52,249 nucleotides of DNA, from the IMG/VR virus record IMGVR_UViG_3300045282_000164, positions 1-52,249 of that record. One strand, 5' to 3'. Source of the stretch: a virus. The position numbers were made by a program, and so were the translations under genes. Under the pieces are notes generated by a model, which did not search any database, had not been told where the DNA came from, and saw nothing but the letters and a program-made list of their open reading frames with translations. The stretch's first letter is position 1. Each line of letters starts with the position of its first letter. Below, one piece after another: positions 22,242 to 30,231 of the stretch.

Positions 22242-22250
22242 TGTTATAAT
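22242..22250 (+). promoter_or_regulatory. Extended -10 promoter for terminase region
   Basis: TGTTATAAT is a perfect extended -10 (TGn-TATAAT). The -35 region is poor, which extended -10 promoters tolerate. The -10 runs into AATTAGT, one of the ATTAGT half-sites. Expected start near 22257. Confidence 0.55.
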
Positions 22251-22290
22251 TAGTAGGGATAACCAGTCAAACTTGTGTGAGGTTAATACG

Positions 22291-22309
22291 GATTAGTGGT
22301 TGACTAATC
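22291..22309. promoter_or_regulatory. Inverted repeat GATTAGT-N5-ACTAATC
   Basis: A perfect 7-bp dyad around GGTTG, between the extended -10 promoter and ATG 22361. It is similar to ACTAATTAGT inside the promoter at 11893. Operator for an unknown regulator, or an RNA hairpin. Confidence 0.5.
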
Positions 22310-22360
22310 ATACAGTTTAGGGAAGCACGGACTTAATATTTCATCGTTTAGGGGGCAATA

Positions 22361-22834
22361 ATGACACCATTGAGTGAGGCTGCTAAGGCCGTGGAGCTGG
22401 TGGAGACGTTGGGGTATAGCAGTAGCAAGGCTGGATTGGTATTGGGCTTAGCTAAGCATAGTGTGACGGATATTATTAACGGGGTTAGTGGTTGGAATGA
22501 GCGCAAGCAGGAACCCCTCTTTGCACGCTACCGCCAGGAACAGAAAGCAATTCTCATCCATGCCATGACCCAATTGACCAGGGAAAGCCTGATTCATGCC
22601 TCGCAAAACCTTCATAAGGCCTCGTATTCACAGGCAATTGTTGGATCAGCCATTTTGATTGACAAGACAAGGTTGCTGGCCGGCGAGCCCACCGAGATCA
22701 CCGCCAGCATTGAGCTTCACGCGGTGGGCAGCCTGGATAAGCTAGCGAATTTATTGAGCCAATCCCTGGTTGGCGAGGGCAGCATGGGGGCACCTATGGG
22801 GGCACCTGTGGACATTACCCCAACTAAAGTCTAA
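22361..22834 (+). CDS. Putative terminase small subunit
   Basis: 157 residues, GGGGG ribosome site. An N-terminal helix-turn-helix (ELVETLGYSSSKAGLVLGLA, then HSVTDIING) is followed by long helices (AILIHAMTQLTRESLIHASQ) and a flexible end with a GAPMGAPVD repeat. DNA-binding HTH plus an oligomerisation helix pair is the layout of small terminases, which recognise the packaging site. It lies 3.2 kb before the large subunit, farther than usual. A transcription regulator is the main alternative. Confidence 0.45.
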   Translation: MTPLSEAAKAVELVETLGYSSSKAGLVLGLAKHSVTDIINGVSGWNERKQEPLFARYRQEQKAILIHAMTQLTRESLIHASQNLHKASYSQAIVGSAILIDKTRLLAGEPTEITASIELHAVGSLDKLANLLSQSLVGEGSMGAPMGAPVDITPTKV

Positions 22835-23002
22835 TCATATCATATGCTTGCAAGGTTAGTTCTGTTCCTAGTTAGGCAATCACATTGAGTGTTAGAGTAG
22901 CGGATGGTATGGGCTTGGGGCGGCATGGGCTTCCCCCCACCGTCATGTGGGTTCGCCAAGGAGTCCTTTCTCCCCACCACAACATTAAAAAAGGCCAAAT
23001 AA

Positions 23003-23182
23003 GTGAATGAATACAAGGTTTATCCTCCACCTGGGCATAAATCCTGTGAGCACACCCGAGGCCACTGCACGATTTGCCAAATGAAGTGGGAAGTGTATGA
23101 ATACGTTTACGATTTGGACGAAAAGCAGCGGCTTGAGCTTTACCGCTGGATGCATGAGGTATTGAATTGCCGGATCTACTAG
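23003..23182 (+). CDS. Small zinc-binding protein
   Basis: 59 residues, GTG start 23003. CEHTRGHCTICQMKWEVYEY has three Cys and two His in a zinc-knuckle spacing. The C-terminal half is helical with Tyr/Asp. AAAAGG lies before the start. No family recognised. Confidence 0.55.
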   Translation: MNEYKVYPPPGHKSCEHTRGHCTICQMKWEVYEYVYDLDEKQRLELYRWMHEVLNCRIY

Positions 23183-23214
23183 GCCAATTTTCCCCCACCA
23201 CAAATAATAAAAAG

Positions 23215-23278
23215 CGTCTACTTGTCTAAATGTCTTGACAGCCACATGTCTACTAGTTACATTGTCGATATGTCTAAA
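23215..23278 (+). promoter_or_regulatory. Octad operator array over a leaderless promoter
   Basis: TGTCTA-type 8-bp units start at 23215 (CGTCTACT), 23223, 23231, 23247, 23263 and 23271: all in one 8-bp register, with two degenerate positions at 23239 and 23255. Promoter TTGACA (23235-23240), 17-base spacer, TACATT (23258-23263) lies inside. The expected transcription start coincides with ATG 23270, so the mRNA would be leaderless. Likely autoregulation by the encoded RHH protein. Confidence 0.65.
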
Positions 23279-23605
23279 GTAGACTTTCACATCAAGTTGG
23301 ACAAGGAATTGTTGAAGCGGCTGCGCGTGCATTGCGTTGAGGTTGAGCGGAGTGTTGGGGAATTTGTCGCTGTCGCAATTCAGGAAAAGCTGGCTCGCAC
23401 AACGACTGTTGACCTCAAGAACGGCTCAAAGATTACCCTGACCAAAATGTCCGACGAGGATTTGAATGCAGGGACTAAATTGGATCAGGTGATTACCGAT
23501 CTTCCTCCACCGGAGGAAACCAAGGTTGAGCCCAAGCCCAACAACCACAAGCTAGGCCGGACAGCCACGCACTACGTTAAGGATGAGTTTACGCAGGATT
23601 CGTAA
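23270..23605 (+). CDS. Ribbon-helix-helix DNA-binding regulator
   Basis: 111 residues from ATG 23270. VDFHIKLDKELLKRLRVHCV followed by SVGEFVAVAIQEKL is an RHH (Arc/CopG) fold: one beta-strand, then two helices. The ~65-residue C-terminal tail is polar and Pro/Lys-rich. RHH dimers bind tandem short repeats, and an 8-bp periodic array spans the gene's own promoter and first codons. The likely role is repression of this promoter; a segregation-type role is possible but no ParA is seen. Confidence 0.75.
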   Translation: MSKVDFHIKLDKELLKRLRVHCVEVERSVGEFVAVAIQEKLARTTTVDLKNGSKITLTKMSDEDLNAGTKLDQVITDLPPPEETKVEPKPNNHKLGRTATHYVKDEFTQDS

Positions 23606-23636
23606 GGGCTAGGCTCGGGAACGAGGGAGGACAGGG
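23603..23636 (+). promoter_or_regulatory. Intergenic initiation cassette, copy 2
   Basis: TAAGGGCTAGG...GAACGAGGGAGGACA between stop and start; same layout as 14309 and 24019. It feeds a TTG start. Confidence 0.5.
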
Positions 23637-23831
23637 TTGCCCAAGACAAATGATATGCTGCGCGACGAGTTGTCGGCCGAAATAACTGCTACTTTTGAAT
23701 TTCTCAAGGGAAATGAGGGTAAGCTGTTCGAATCACAAATTCGCAGTTTTGCCAATCAACAGACAATCATGATGGCACTCAGACGAATTTTGAAACAGCT
23801 TGGAGGGGGAAATGAACAAAATAGTTTGTGA
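23637..23831 (+). CDS. Hypothetical helical protein, TTG start
   Basis: 64 residues. TTG 23637 lies six bases after GGAGG, so it is favoured over ATG 23652. Helical throughout (LRDELSAEITATFEFLKGN). No family recognised. It overlaps the next gene by 20 bases. Confidence 0.55.
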   Translation: MPKTNDMLRDELSAEITATFEFLKGNEGKLFESQIRSFANQQTIMMALRRILKQLGGGNEQNSL

Positions 23832-24021
23832 TGCTTGCATGGGTAAGGGTTATCAAGGTTGGTTTTTCTGGAAACGGGACTGCATGAAGTGCGCAAATTG
23901 GGGTTGTTTGGTGGACCAGCCGACGGCAGTTCCAGGCGAAATGCTCTCTATTCCTGACCCAAGACGATTGCGAAGCGTCTACCCGATGACCTACAGACCA
24001 GCAAGCAAGTGGGTTGAGTAA
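23812..24021 (+). CDS. Zinc-finger protein (DnaJ-type Cys pattern)
   Basis: 69 residues from ATG 23812 (GGAGGGGG before). CDACMGKGYQGWFFWKRDCM continuing KCANWGC gives CxxCxGxG...CxxC, half of a DnaJ-like zinc centre. The rest is Pro/Arg-rich. Perhaps binds nucleic acid or a host protein. Confidence 0.6.
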   Translation: MNKIVCDACMGKGYQGWFFWKRDCMKCANWGCLVDQPTAVPGEMLSIPDPRRLRSVYPMTYRPASKWVE

Positions 24022-24051
24022 GGGCGAGTTTCCGCAAACGAGGGAGGACAA
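24019..24051 (+). promoter_or_regulatory. Intergenic initiation cassette, copy 3
   Basis: TAAGGGCGAG...CAAACGAGGGAGGACA, same plan as the cassettes at 14309 and 23603. Provides the ribosome site of the secreted protein at 24052. Confidence 0.5.
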
Positions 24052-24219
24052 ATGAAGAGGTTACTTCAGGCAATAATTCTAGGTACGGTTTTTATGGGTA
24101 GCCTTGCCTATGCGCAGTGCACGACCCAGAGTTTTTACGATACCCGCACGGGCAGGATGACGGTGTGCACCACCTGCTACGATGCGAACGGGAACCCTAT
24201 TTCCACTATTTGTAGTTGA
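24052..24219 (+). CDS. Small exported Cys-rich protein
   Basis: 55 residues. Signal peptide MKRLLQAIILGTVFMGSLAY then AQC at the cut site. The mature 34 residues hold four Cys (23, 39, 42, 54), room for two disulfides. A lipobox reading (L-A-Y-A-Q-C) is poor, so a secreted form is preferred. Found among packaging-side genes, away from the main exported block. Confidence 0.65.
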   Translation: MKRLLQAIILGTVFMGSLAYAQCTTQSFYDTRTGRMTVCTTCYDANGNPISTICS

Positions 24220-24225
24220 GGTTTT

Positions 24226-24621
24226 ATGGCTAAGCTAAGCGATTATGAGTTTTGGGATATGGTAAGGGGGGCGGTTGAGGAACGGTATAAGGGTAGCAGC
24301 AAAACTTGGCAAATAGAGCCTCCTCCTCCATTCTATACTGAAATTGTGACCGGCGAAATTCGGGAGCCGGTTGTGCACCTGCCTATCAACGAATTCATTG
24401 AAGGTGTCAAAATGGCACCTGCGGTTTGCGCTTTCTGCAACAAAGTTCATCCTGGCAATAATTACTGTGCAAGGGAAGATTGTTGGCCGTTGGCCAACCT
24501 GGAAACCCCCGCTTGCGGCAGCGTTGCCTATATAAAGGAGGAGCTAAACCAGCTCACCGACAAGGAGCGCCAGGAAATCTATGTGCACCTTTACGCGCTC
24601 GGGTGCCGGATCAATAGATAG
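24226..24621 (+). CDS. Hypothetical Cys-rich protein
   Basis: 131 residues. Central zinc-like cluster CAFCNKVHPGNNYCAREDCW; C-terminal helix KEELNQLTDKERQEIYVHLY. ATG 6 bases after the previous stop. Function unknown. Confidence 0.55.
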   Translation: MAKLSDYEFWDMVRGAVEERYKGSSKTWQIEPPPPFYTEIVTGEIREPVVHLPINEFIEGVKMAPAVCAFCNKVHPGNNYCAREDCWPLANLETPACGSVAYIKEELNQLTDKERQEIYVHLYALGCRINR

Positions 24622-24630
24622 GAGGTAGTC

Positions 24631-24816
24631 ATGCCCAAGAAAGAAAAGGTAGCTAAGATAGCTAAACCCAAGAAAGTCAACCTGGACGAAGGCCACGTGA
24701 CTATATTGATGGCCCTTGAGAGTAAGGTGGCCGGGCTTCTGGGGCGGGTTGACGCTCTCGAAGCGAAGGTAAACGAGCTGGCGGCCGGCCAACCTGTGCC
24801 CCCGGCGGCCGCATAG
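24631..24816 (+). CDS. Small coiled-coil protein
   Basis: 61 residues. Lys-rich start (MPKKEKVAKIAKPKK), coiled coil (ILMALESKVAGLLGRVDALE), Pro/Ala tail. GGAGGT ribosome site. Unknown role. Confidence 0.55.
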   Translation: MPKKEKVAKIAKPKKVNLDEGHVTILMALESKVAGLLGRVDALEAKVNELAAGQPVPPAAA

Positions 24817-24821
24817 GATGA

Positions 24822-25205
24822 AAGGTTAACGCCCTTGGGATAACGCCGCGTTCTCTCAAAAACGAGTATCAACCTAGCATCGGCTTTGTTAACAAGTACG
24901 GTTCCAACAGCTCGGAAGATCACAACGATTGGCTGATTTCGCAGAAGCGCACCCAACTTGAGCCAGAGCAGGCTCTTTTACTTGCCGTCCTAGAGGATGC
25001 TATCTATACCGCGGTAACCAGGATCACAATAACTCGCAAGGGAAAAAACACGCCGGAAAAAAAGAAAAAGGACCAGGCCAAGGCTCGGGCGTGGGTAAGA
25101 AGCAACGATCATTCCTGGGTTTGTTCCTTTTGTTGCGTGTGCGATGCGCTGAATCTGGAACCTGGCTACGTGCGGAAGTTGATTATGAAGAGATACGGCA
25201 AATGA
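24822..25205 (+). CDS. Conserved protein frame lacking a normal start
   Basis: Open frame after a stop at 24819-24821. The protein-like region contains QALLLAVLEDAIYTAVTRIT, then KARAWVRSNDHSWVCSF and CDALNLEPGYVRKLIMKRYG. It resembles a small family from phages and soil bacteria with a LAVLEDAI helix and a C-terminal HTH-like unit. No in-frame ATG, GTG or TTG precedes it. The nearest ATG (24818, MKG then stop) is one base out of frame. A frameshift, an ATA start (24840) or a sequence error are the options. Overlaps the next gene by 4 bases. Confidence 0.6.
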   Translation, partial: KVNALGITPRSLKNEYQPSIGFVNKYGSNSSEDHNDWLISQKRTQLEPEQALLLAVLEDAIYTAVTRITITRKGKNTPEKKKKDQAKARAWVRSNDHSWVCSFCCVCDALNLEPGYVRKLIMKRYGK

Positions 25206-25333
25206 AGTGGCTGGGTGACGATTATGATGAATCGAGCGGTGGATTTAGCCTTGGCGAGAGTATTTTTCTTGGCGGCCTTATAGGAACTTGTTTGGGTGTC
25301 GCGGTTCTGTTGTTGGCCCTATTGTTTTCGTGA
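25202..25333 (+). CDS. 43-residue membrane protein
   Basis: ATG 25202 (ATGA overlap). Acidic start MKWLGDDYDESSGG, then one membrane helix (LGGLIGTCLGVAVLLLALLF). Its stop overlaps the next GTG. Unknown function. Confidence 0.55.
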   Translation: MKWLGDDYDESSGGFSLGESIFLGGLIGTCLGVAVLLLALLFS

Positions 25334-25989
25334 CCACCGTAACCCTACATAAGCCCTTGGTCATCACCAAGCCAACCGTGCTGGAAAACAAGGTTTACAA
25401 TTGTGGTCCCGAAATGGTCGGCAAGACAATGATCGAGATCCCGAGCTCGCCGACAAACCGCAGGCTTGAGGATGTACACCTTAACCGCGTGACTTTGAAT
25501 TGTAATGGCATCGCGGGTGCTGGATTAGCGGCAATCGATCTGTGGGGAAGCTCATTCACCAATGTCCAGGTGATCGCCCCAACCGTGACCGCCTATTATC
25601 TGGCCGGGGAAACATTCGCCATGCAGTACTGTGATTTTCTACGGTGCTCTGCTTGGTGTATCTGGAATACCGGCGCGTTACTTCTGGATGGTACGGGACC
25701 AGGGGTAGGCAACAACGCCAATGTTTGTTTCGGGACGTTTAAGAGTTGCTACTTTCACACCGAGGGGGGCACGTCGTTGGAAATCCGCGATTGTGACACC
25801 TGTACGTTTGAGAACTGCGGATTCGAAACTGTAACTGGCTTTGCTGTCCGCTGCTATGAGCGCGGGTCGAATGCCTGGGAAAACAACGACCCAGGACCAG
25901 GGCGGATGTATTTTGCCCATCCCGAGCGCGAGAATTTTGTATCCTGGGGAAAATGTAACGGGGCGCCGAACTTTGTTTCGCAGGATTAA
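25330..25989 (+). CDS. Beta-helix protein, short
   Basis: 219 residues, GTG 25330 (GTGA overlap). Rung-like repeats NRVTLNCNGIAGAG, SFTNVQVIAP, CDFLRCSAWCIWNTG, CTFENCGFETVTG indicate a right-handed parallel beta-helix, rich in Cys (buried Cys ladder). No signal peptide. It precedes the terminase and may be a virion spike part or an enzyme. Similar rungs occur in the proteins at 34026 and 4915. Confidence 0.65.
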   Translation: MTTVTLHKPLVITKPTVLENKVYNCGPEMVGKTMIEIPSSPTNRRLEDVHLNRVTLNCNGIAGAGLAAIDLWGSSFTNVQVIAPTVTAYYLAGETFAMQYCDFLRCSAWCIWNTGALLLDGTGPGVGNNANVCFGTFKSCYFHTEGGTSLEIRDCDTCTFENCGFETVTGFAVRCYERGSNAWENNDPGPGRMYFAHPERENFVSWGKCNGAPNFVSQD

Positions 25990-25998
25990 TTTTGCCTA

Positions 25999-27660
25999 AT
26001 GCCTAGCTTGGAAGAATTAATCGAACGCGCCGACACTCTCACAGTTGATGAGCTAAAGGCCCTTCCCCGTGAGGACCGTATCAAGCTCGCCTTGGAACTT
26101 CAGCAAAAACGCCAGGGCATCCAGATGGAAAATCAGCTGCTTTTCTACAAGCCGGTTTCCGATGAAGCAAGGAGGTTTCATTGTTCACAAGTACAGCAGA
26201 GAATTATTCTTGGTGGCAACGGCAGTTCGAAATCGGAAACTCAATTGGTAGACCTTATTATAGAGATGACCGGGATTATCCCATACTCATTGCAGTCAAT
26301 ATACCCGAAAGAGAAACTTCGTGCGCCTTTGATGGCGCGCTTAATTGTAGAGAGTTTCACTTCTACCTGGGAAGGATCGATCAAGCCCAAACTAGTTTGG
26401 AATACCTGGACGGGCTTAAAAGACGGGATTCGCGGGCATTGGGGGTGGATCCCAAAAAGTCTCCTTAAAAATGGTAAGTGGGAGGACTCATGGAGTGCCG
26501 AATTTCGTACGTTAACCTTGACCAATGGATCGAAGTTACAGATCTTCTCACACGACCAGGAAGTTTCGAAGATGGCTTCGGCTTCAGTTCACCGGATTGC
26601 TGTGGACGAGGGGCCGAGCTCGGCCGAATGGCGGGAGAATTTAATGCGACTGAGGGAGGGCGGTTCTATCTCTCTTGCGATGACTCCGCCGGACGAAGAA
26701 TCGAAATCCTGGGCTTCAGCCTGGGTTTACGATGAACTTTATACCAAGGGCCAGCTTGGACCTGAGAAAGACCCCGACATTGATTCGTTTACCTTCAAAA
26801 CCCGCGACAATCCATTTGTAGATCAAGAGGCGATCACCAAGGCCATTAAGGGCATGACCGAGACACAGCAGGCCACCCGAACCGAAGGTGCGTTCACCCA
26901 CCTCGGCGGCCTTGTCTATCCTATATATAGGGATACGCCAACCATGTGGTGTTTCACGTGCAACGAGCGGACGTTTTTGGTCAACAACACCTGTGGCAAG
27001 TGCGCAGGGACCGATTTCACCGAGTACACCAACTTTGTTGAGCCGGATCCAAAATATTACCGATACCCAACCGTATTCTTGATTGATCCGCACCCACGCA
27101 AGCCTGTCATGATGATTTGGGTTGCCGTGGATCCGATTGATGATGCTGCGCAGATCCATGAGATGGAATTGGACAAGGAACCCGAGGATATTGCCAAACG
27201 GGTATTTGAATTTGAGAAGGAAATGGATTTGACCATTGCCGCCCGTATCATGGACTCCAAAATGGGCGGTCAAGCCGCATCAAATGCCGGCAAACGTCAC
27301 GTTAGTGTCAAAATGGCCTATGATCAGGTTGGACTTCGGTGTAAGATGGCAGACAATGATTTCGCAGTGGGTAAAAACCGTCTCAAATCACTCCTCAAGC
27401 CCGACGGCAGAACCAGGAAGCCTCGTTACGTCGTTTTCAATACATGTAAACGTACCAACTTCATGTTCAAGCATTTCGTTTGGGATGAATTCGTGCATGG
27501 TGACGGTAAGGACCAGAAGCAACAGCCAAAATCGCTCAACGACGATTTCCCAGCACTCGCCAGATATTTTGCCAACGAAGATTACACCTTCGCTCGCCTA
27601 ACAATGGGTATCCAGCCGATGAGGAGCACAAAACGGCAGAGAAGGACGGCATATGGATGA
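25999..27660 (+). CDS. terL: Terminase large subunit
   Basis: 553 residues. Walker A GGNGSSKS (72-79), Walker B IAVDEG (200-205), coupling motif LAMTPPDEE (227-234), nuclease Asp363 (FLIDPHP) and Asp419 (IMDSK), and a further acidic pair near SLNDDFPAL. The ATPase translocates DNA into the prohead and the nuclease cuts the concatemer. Unusual: a CxxC...CxxC zinc knuckle (Cys318, 321, 332, 335) sits between the ATPase and nuclease parts. Overlaps the next gene by 8 bases. Confidence 0.95.
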   Translation: MPSLEELIERADTLTVDELKALPREDRIKLALELQQKRQGIQMENQLLFYKPVSDEARRFHCSQVQQRIILGGNGSSKSETQLVDLIIEMTGIIPYSLQSIYPKEKLRAPLMARLIVESFTSTWEGSIKPKLVWNTWTGLKDGIRGHWGWIPKSLLKNGKWEDSWSAEFRTLTLTNGSKLQIFSHDQEVSKMASASVHRIAVDEGPSSAEWRENLMRLREGGSISLAMTPPDEESKSWASAWVYDELYTKGQLGPEKDPDIDSFTFKTRDNPFVDQEAITKAIKGMTETQQATRTEGAFTHLGGLVYPIYRDTPTMWCFTCNERTFLVNNTCGKCAGTDFTEYTNFVEPDPKYYRYPTVFLIDPHPRKPVMMIWVAVDPIDDAAQIHEMELDKEPEDIAKRVFEFEKEMDLTIAARIMDSKMGGQAASNAGKRHVSVKMAYDQVGLRCKMADNDFAVGKNRLKSLLKPDGRTRKPRYVVFNTCKRTNFMFKHFVWDEFVHGDGKDQKQQPKSLNDDFPALARYFANEDYTFARLTMGIQPMRSTKRQRRTAYG

Positions 27661-27820
27661 CAAATACCCAGGAGTTGCAGAAGGCGCAATCTGGACTTTT
27701 ACTTCTGAGCAAAACGGCATCACCATAGGTGTGTCTAAAGACACTTTTCATGACTCGTTGTTGCTTACATGGAAGCAAATCGATGACATGATGAAGCGAT
27801 GGAGGAAGAAAGTTGATTGA
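27653..27820 (+). CDS. Small protein between terminase and portal
   Basis: 55 residues from ATG 27653. Beta start (GAIWTFTSEQNGITIGVSKD), then a basic helix (MMKRWRKKVD). Coupled to the terminase. No family recognised; packaging-related by position only. Confidence 0.55.
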   Translation: MDDKYPGVAEGAIWTFTSEQNGITIGVSKDTFHDSLLLTWKQIDDMMKRWRKKVD

Positions 27821-27825
27821 ACTAA

Positions 27826-30231
27826 GTGGCTGAAGAAACAACCAGCGACAAACCAACTCTGGATCTTGCCAAGCCGTCAGACGATGCGCCTAAGGCAAAG
27901 CGGCTGCTACCCAAGCGATCTTTTAAGATCGACAAAGAAAAGTTTGTCCAGTACATCCTCCAGAACCTAAAAACCGATCTTCAGGACCGTGAGCAGCGCA
28001 TGATTCGTAAGCAGGCGCGTGACATGAAGCTCGATGGGTGGCTAAGCGCCAAAACCTACCCGTGGGACAACGCCAGTAATTACCAAGTCCCGGCGATGTT
28101 GATTGCCCACCTAAAAATGTGCGGCACCCTCCAGAACGCTCTGAAGTCCATCCGTCCCATGATGGAAGCCAAGGCCAAGCAGCGGAGAAACAACGGCCGG
28201 GAACAGACAATCGATAATGTGCTGGACTTTCAGATGTTCGTGGAAAACCAGGGCGAGACGGCGATCGACAATATCACCACTCATTTTTGCCGTGACGAGG
28301 CGGTATTTGCCACGGTGCAATGGGTGAAGGAAACCCAGACGTTTCACGATTTGCGGCTATTGAAACCGCTTGACCCGGCTAAATCAGTTGAACTCCAGTT
28401 GCTTGAAAACCTCACAATTGTTTACCCCAACATGCTCACCCAGGAAGCGACAACAAACGATTATTACGAATGGAAGGTAACATACAAAGATGATAGCGGA
28501 GATATTCGGTACTCCACTTGCTGCTTTTATGAAATGGATGACGGGGCAATCCAAGCCGCCCTTGTTACCAAAGTCACAACCTTTGATGGACCCAGCCTGC
28601 AAGTCAAAAACTTTGAAGACATCGTCTTCCCAATTCGATCAGCCAATCTCCAACCGCCTTCTGACACGAACCCCGATGGAGCACCTTACTATAACGAACT
28701 CTTCACCTTTTCCGTGGACACTTGTAAACGACGATACCAAGACGGAACCTATCACCAACTCGACGACGACGGAATGGCCAAAATAGAGGCGTCAAAGTCA
28801 GTGGCGGGAAGCGGCGATGAAAGTGACACACCCAAGGAACAGACCGACCGCCAAGAAGGGGTCGAGCTTTCCAAGGCAAACAAGAGGGAGGACCGCCAGG
28901 GCGTAAAACACTATGGACGCTACGACGTTGATGGTGACGGTCTTGAGGAGGATGTTGTTGCCTGGGTTGCTAGGGATGCCGGTGTCCTTCTCAAGGTTGA
29001 GCTCCTCACCGAGGTTTTTCCCGTCATTCCTATCAGCCGACCGATTGCCCATGCTTCTTTTGAGCCTACACCAAATAGAGTTTACGGTAAATCCCAAGCG
29101 GAACTTTTAGAAACCCTAGAAGATGCCATGACGACGATGCTAAACCAGCACATCGATTACGGCACCCTTACCAACACGCCGTTTGGCGTATACCGCGCTG
29201 CCTCTGGATTAAAAGGCGAACCAATCTTTATTGAACCCGGCACCATGATTCCGCTAGATGATCCGATGAACGATATCAACTTTCCATCCATGCCGCAGCG
29301 CGATAGCGCGTTTGCCTTGAATACAATGGCGGTGTTGCAGCAATTCGTGGAAAGAATCCAATCAATGGGGGATACATCCTTTGGAAGAGTACCACAAGGA
29401 AAAGCCAGCGCACTTAGAACAGCTGGAACGACAATGGCTCTCCTGGCACCGGCAGATGACAGAGCAGAACAAATATTACGACGCTTATTCGGGCTTTTTG
29501 CAAACGTTTTCCAATTCTTTCATGCGCTCAACCGCAGGTACTTACCCAAGCAAAAAGAAATTAGGATGTGTGGCATGGCTGAAGCTGGGGAGGAAGCTTA
29601 TGTCACTTTGGCTAACGGCTCTCAGGACGTAGACTTCGAGATTGACTTTGAATTCAAAGGGAGCCTGATCAACGCAAACAAGCAGGTACTTTCCCAGGAG
29701 ATTTCCGAGGCGTTGTCAATCCTCGTTTCCCCACTTGCGTTCCAGGCCGGTTTCCTCGGTATGACCGAGATGTACAACCTGTTTAGAGATAAGCTGAAAT
29801 CCTTGAACCTCGACCCCGACAAGTATCTGAAGCGGCCCCCCAATCCCATGCCTGGGCCGAAGTTGTTAGCTGAGGAAGTGATTTCAGCCATTCTCGACAA
29901 TGGGTTGCCAATTGGCTCACCGCTTGAAGTTCCTGAGGAGCATTTGCAAAAGATCATCACCTATATGCAGTCTCCTCAGTTTGGTTTCATGAACACCACC
30001 CAGGCGGCGATTCTCAAGCAGTGGATGCTCAAGGTGCAGCAACTTATTCTCCAACAGATGCAATTGATGCAGGAAGCGCAGCAATTTAACCAGCAACAAA
30101 ATAGCGGGCAAGGTGGCGGCGGCGGCCCCCCGACCACGGTTAGCTCAAATGGTACCGGGCCAGCCTCAAATCCTCCACTTAACGGCGCTCAGAATTTGGA
30201 TGAATCTATCGCGCCGCCGGGGACACAATAA
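27826..30231 (+). CDS. Portal protein
   Basis: 801 residues, GTG start. Typical opening of large portals: a helical lead (YILQNLKTDLQDREQRM), then KTYPWDNASNYQVPAM, the helix-turn of portal proteins binding the head vertex. The middle has YKDDSGDIRYS and YGRYDVDGDGLEEDVVAWV, a domain common in podovirus-like portals of 700-800 residues. The C-terminus is Gln-rich (LQQMQLMQEAQQFNQQQ), as in barrel extensions. Forms the dodecameric DNA gate. Directly downstream of terminase, as expected. Confidence 0.85.
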   Translation: MAEETTSDKPTLDLAKPSDDAPKAKRLLPKRSFKIDKEKFVQYILQNLKTDLQDREQRMIRKQARDMKLDGWLSAKTYPWDNASNYQVPAMLIAHLKMCGTLQNALKSIRPMMEAKAKQRRNNGREQTIDNVLDFQMFVENQGETAIDNITTHFCRDEAVFATVQWVKETQTFHDLRLLKPLDPAKSVELQLLENLTIVYPNMLTQEATTNDYYEWKVTYKDDSGDIRYSTCCFYEMDDGAIQAALVTKVTTFDGPSLQVKNFEDIVFPIRSANLQPPSDTNPDGAPYYNELFTFSVDTCKRRYQDGTYHQLDDDGMAKIEASKSVAGSGDESDTPKEQTDRQEGVELSKANKREDRQGVKHYGRYDVDGDGLEEDVVAWVARDAGVLLKVELLTEVFPVIPISRPIAHASFEPTPNRVYGKSQAELLETLEDAMTTMLNQHIDYGTLTNTPFGVYRAASGLKGEPIFIEPGTMIPLDDPMNDINFPSMPQRDSAFALNTMAVLQQFVERIQSMGDTSFGRVPQGKASALRTAGTTMALLAPADDRAEQILRRLFGLFANVFQFFHALNRRYLPKQKEIRMCGMAEAGEEAYVTLANGSQDVDFEIDFEFKGSLINANKQVLSQEISEALSILVSPLAFQAGFLGMTEMYNLFRDKLKSLNLDPDKYLKRPPNPMPGPKLLAEEVISAILDNGLPIGSPLEVPEEHLQKIITYMQSPQFGFMNTTQAAILKQWMLKVQQLILQQMQLMQEAQQFNQQQNSGQGGGGGPPTTVSSNGTGPASNPPLNGAQNLDESIAPPGTQ

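Noticed and set aside
21855-22253. 132-codon plus-strand frame
   Set aside because: Shadow of the minus-strand operon, whose genes have proper ribosome sites.
22835-23002. Possible terminator after the putative small terminase
   Set aside because: G- and C-rich runs are present but no stable stem with a T-tract; no function seen in the gap.
26716-27273. 185-codon minus-strand frame
   Set aside because: Lies wholly antisense to terminase; shadow.
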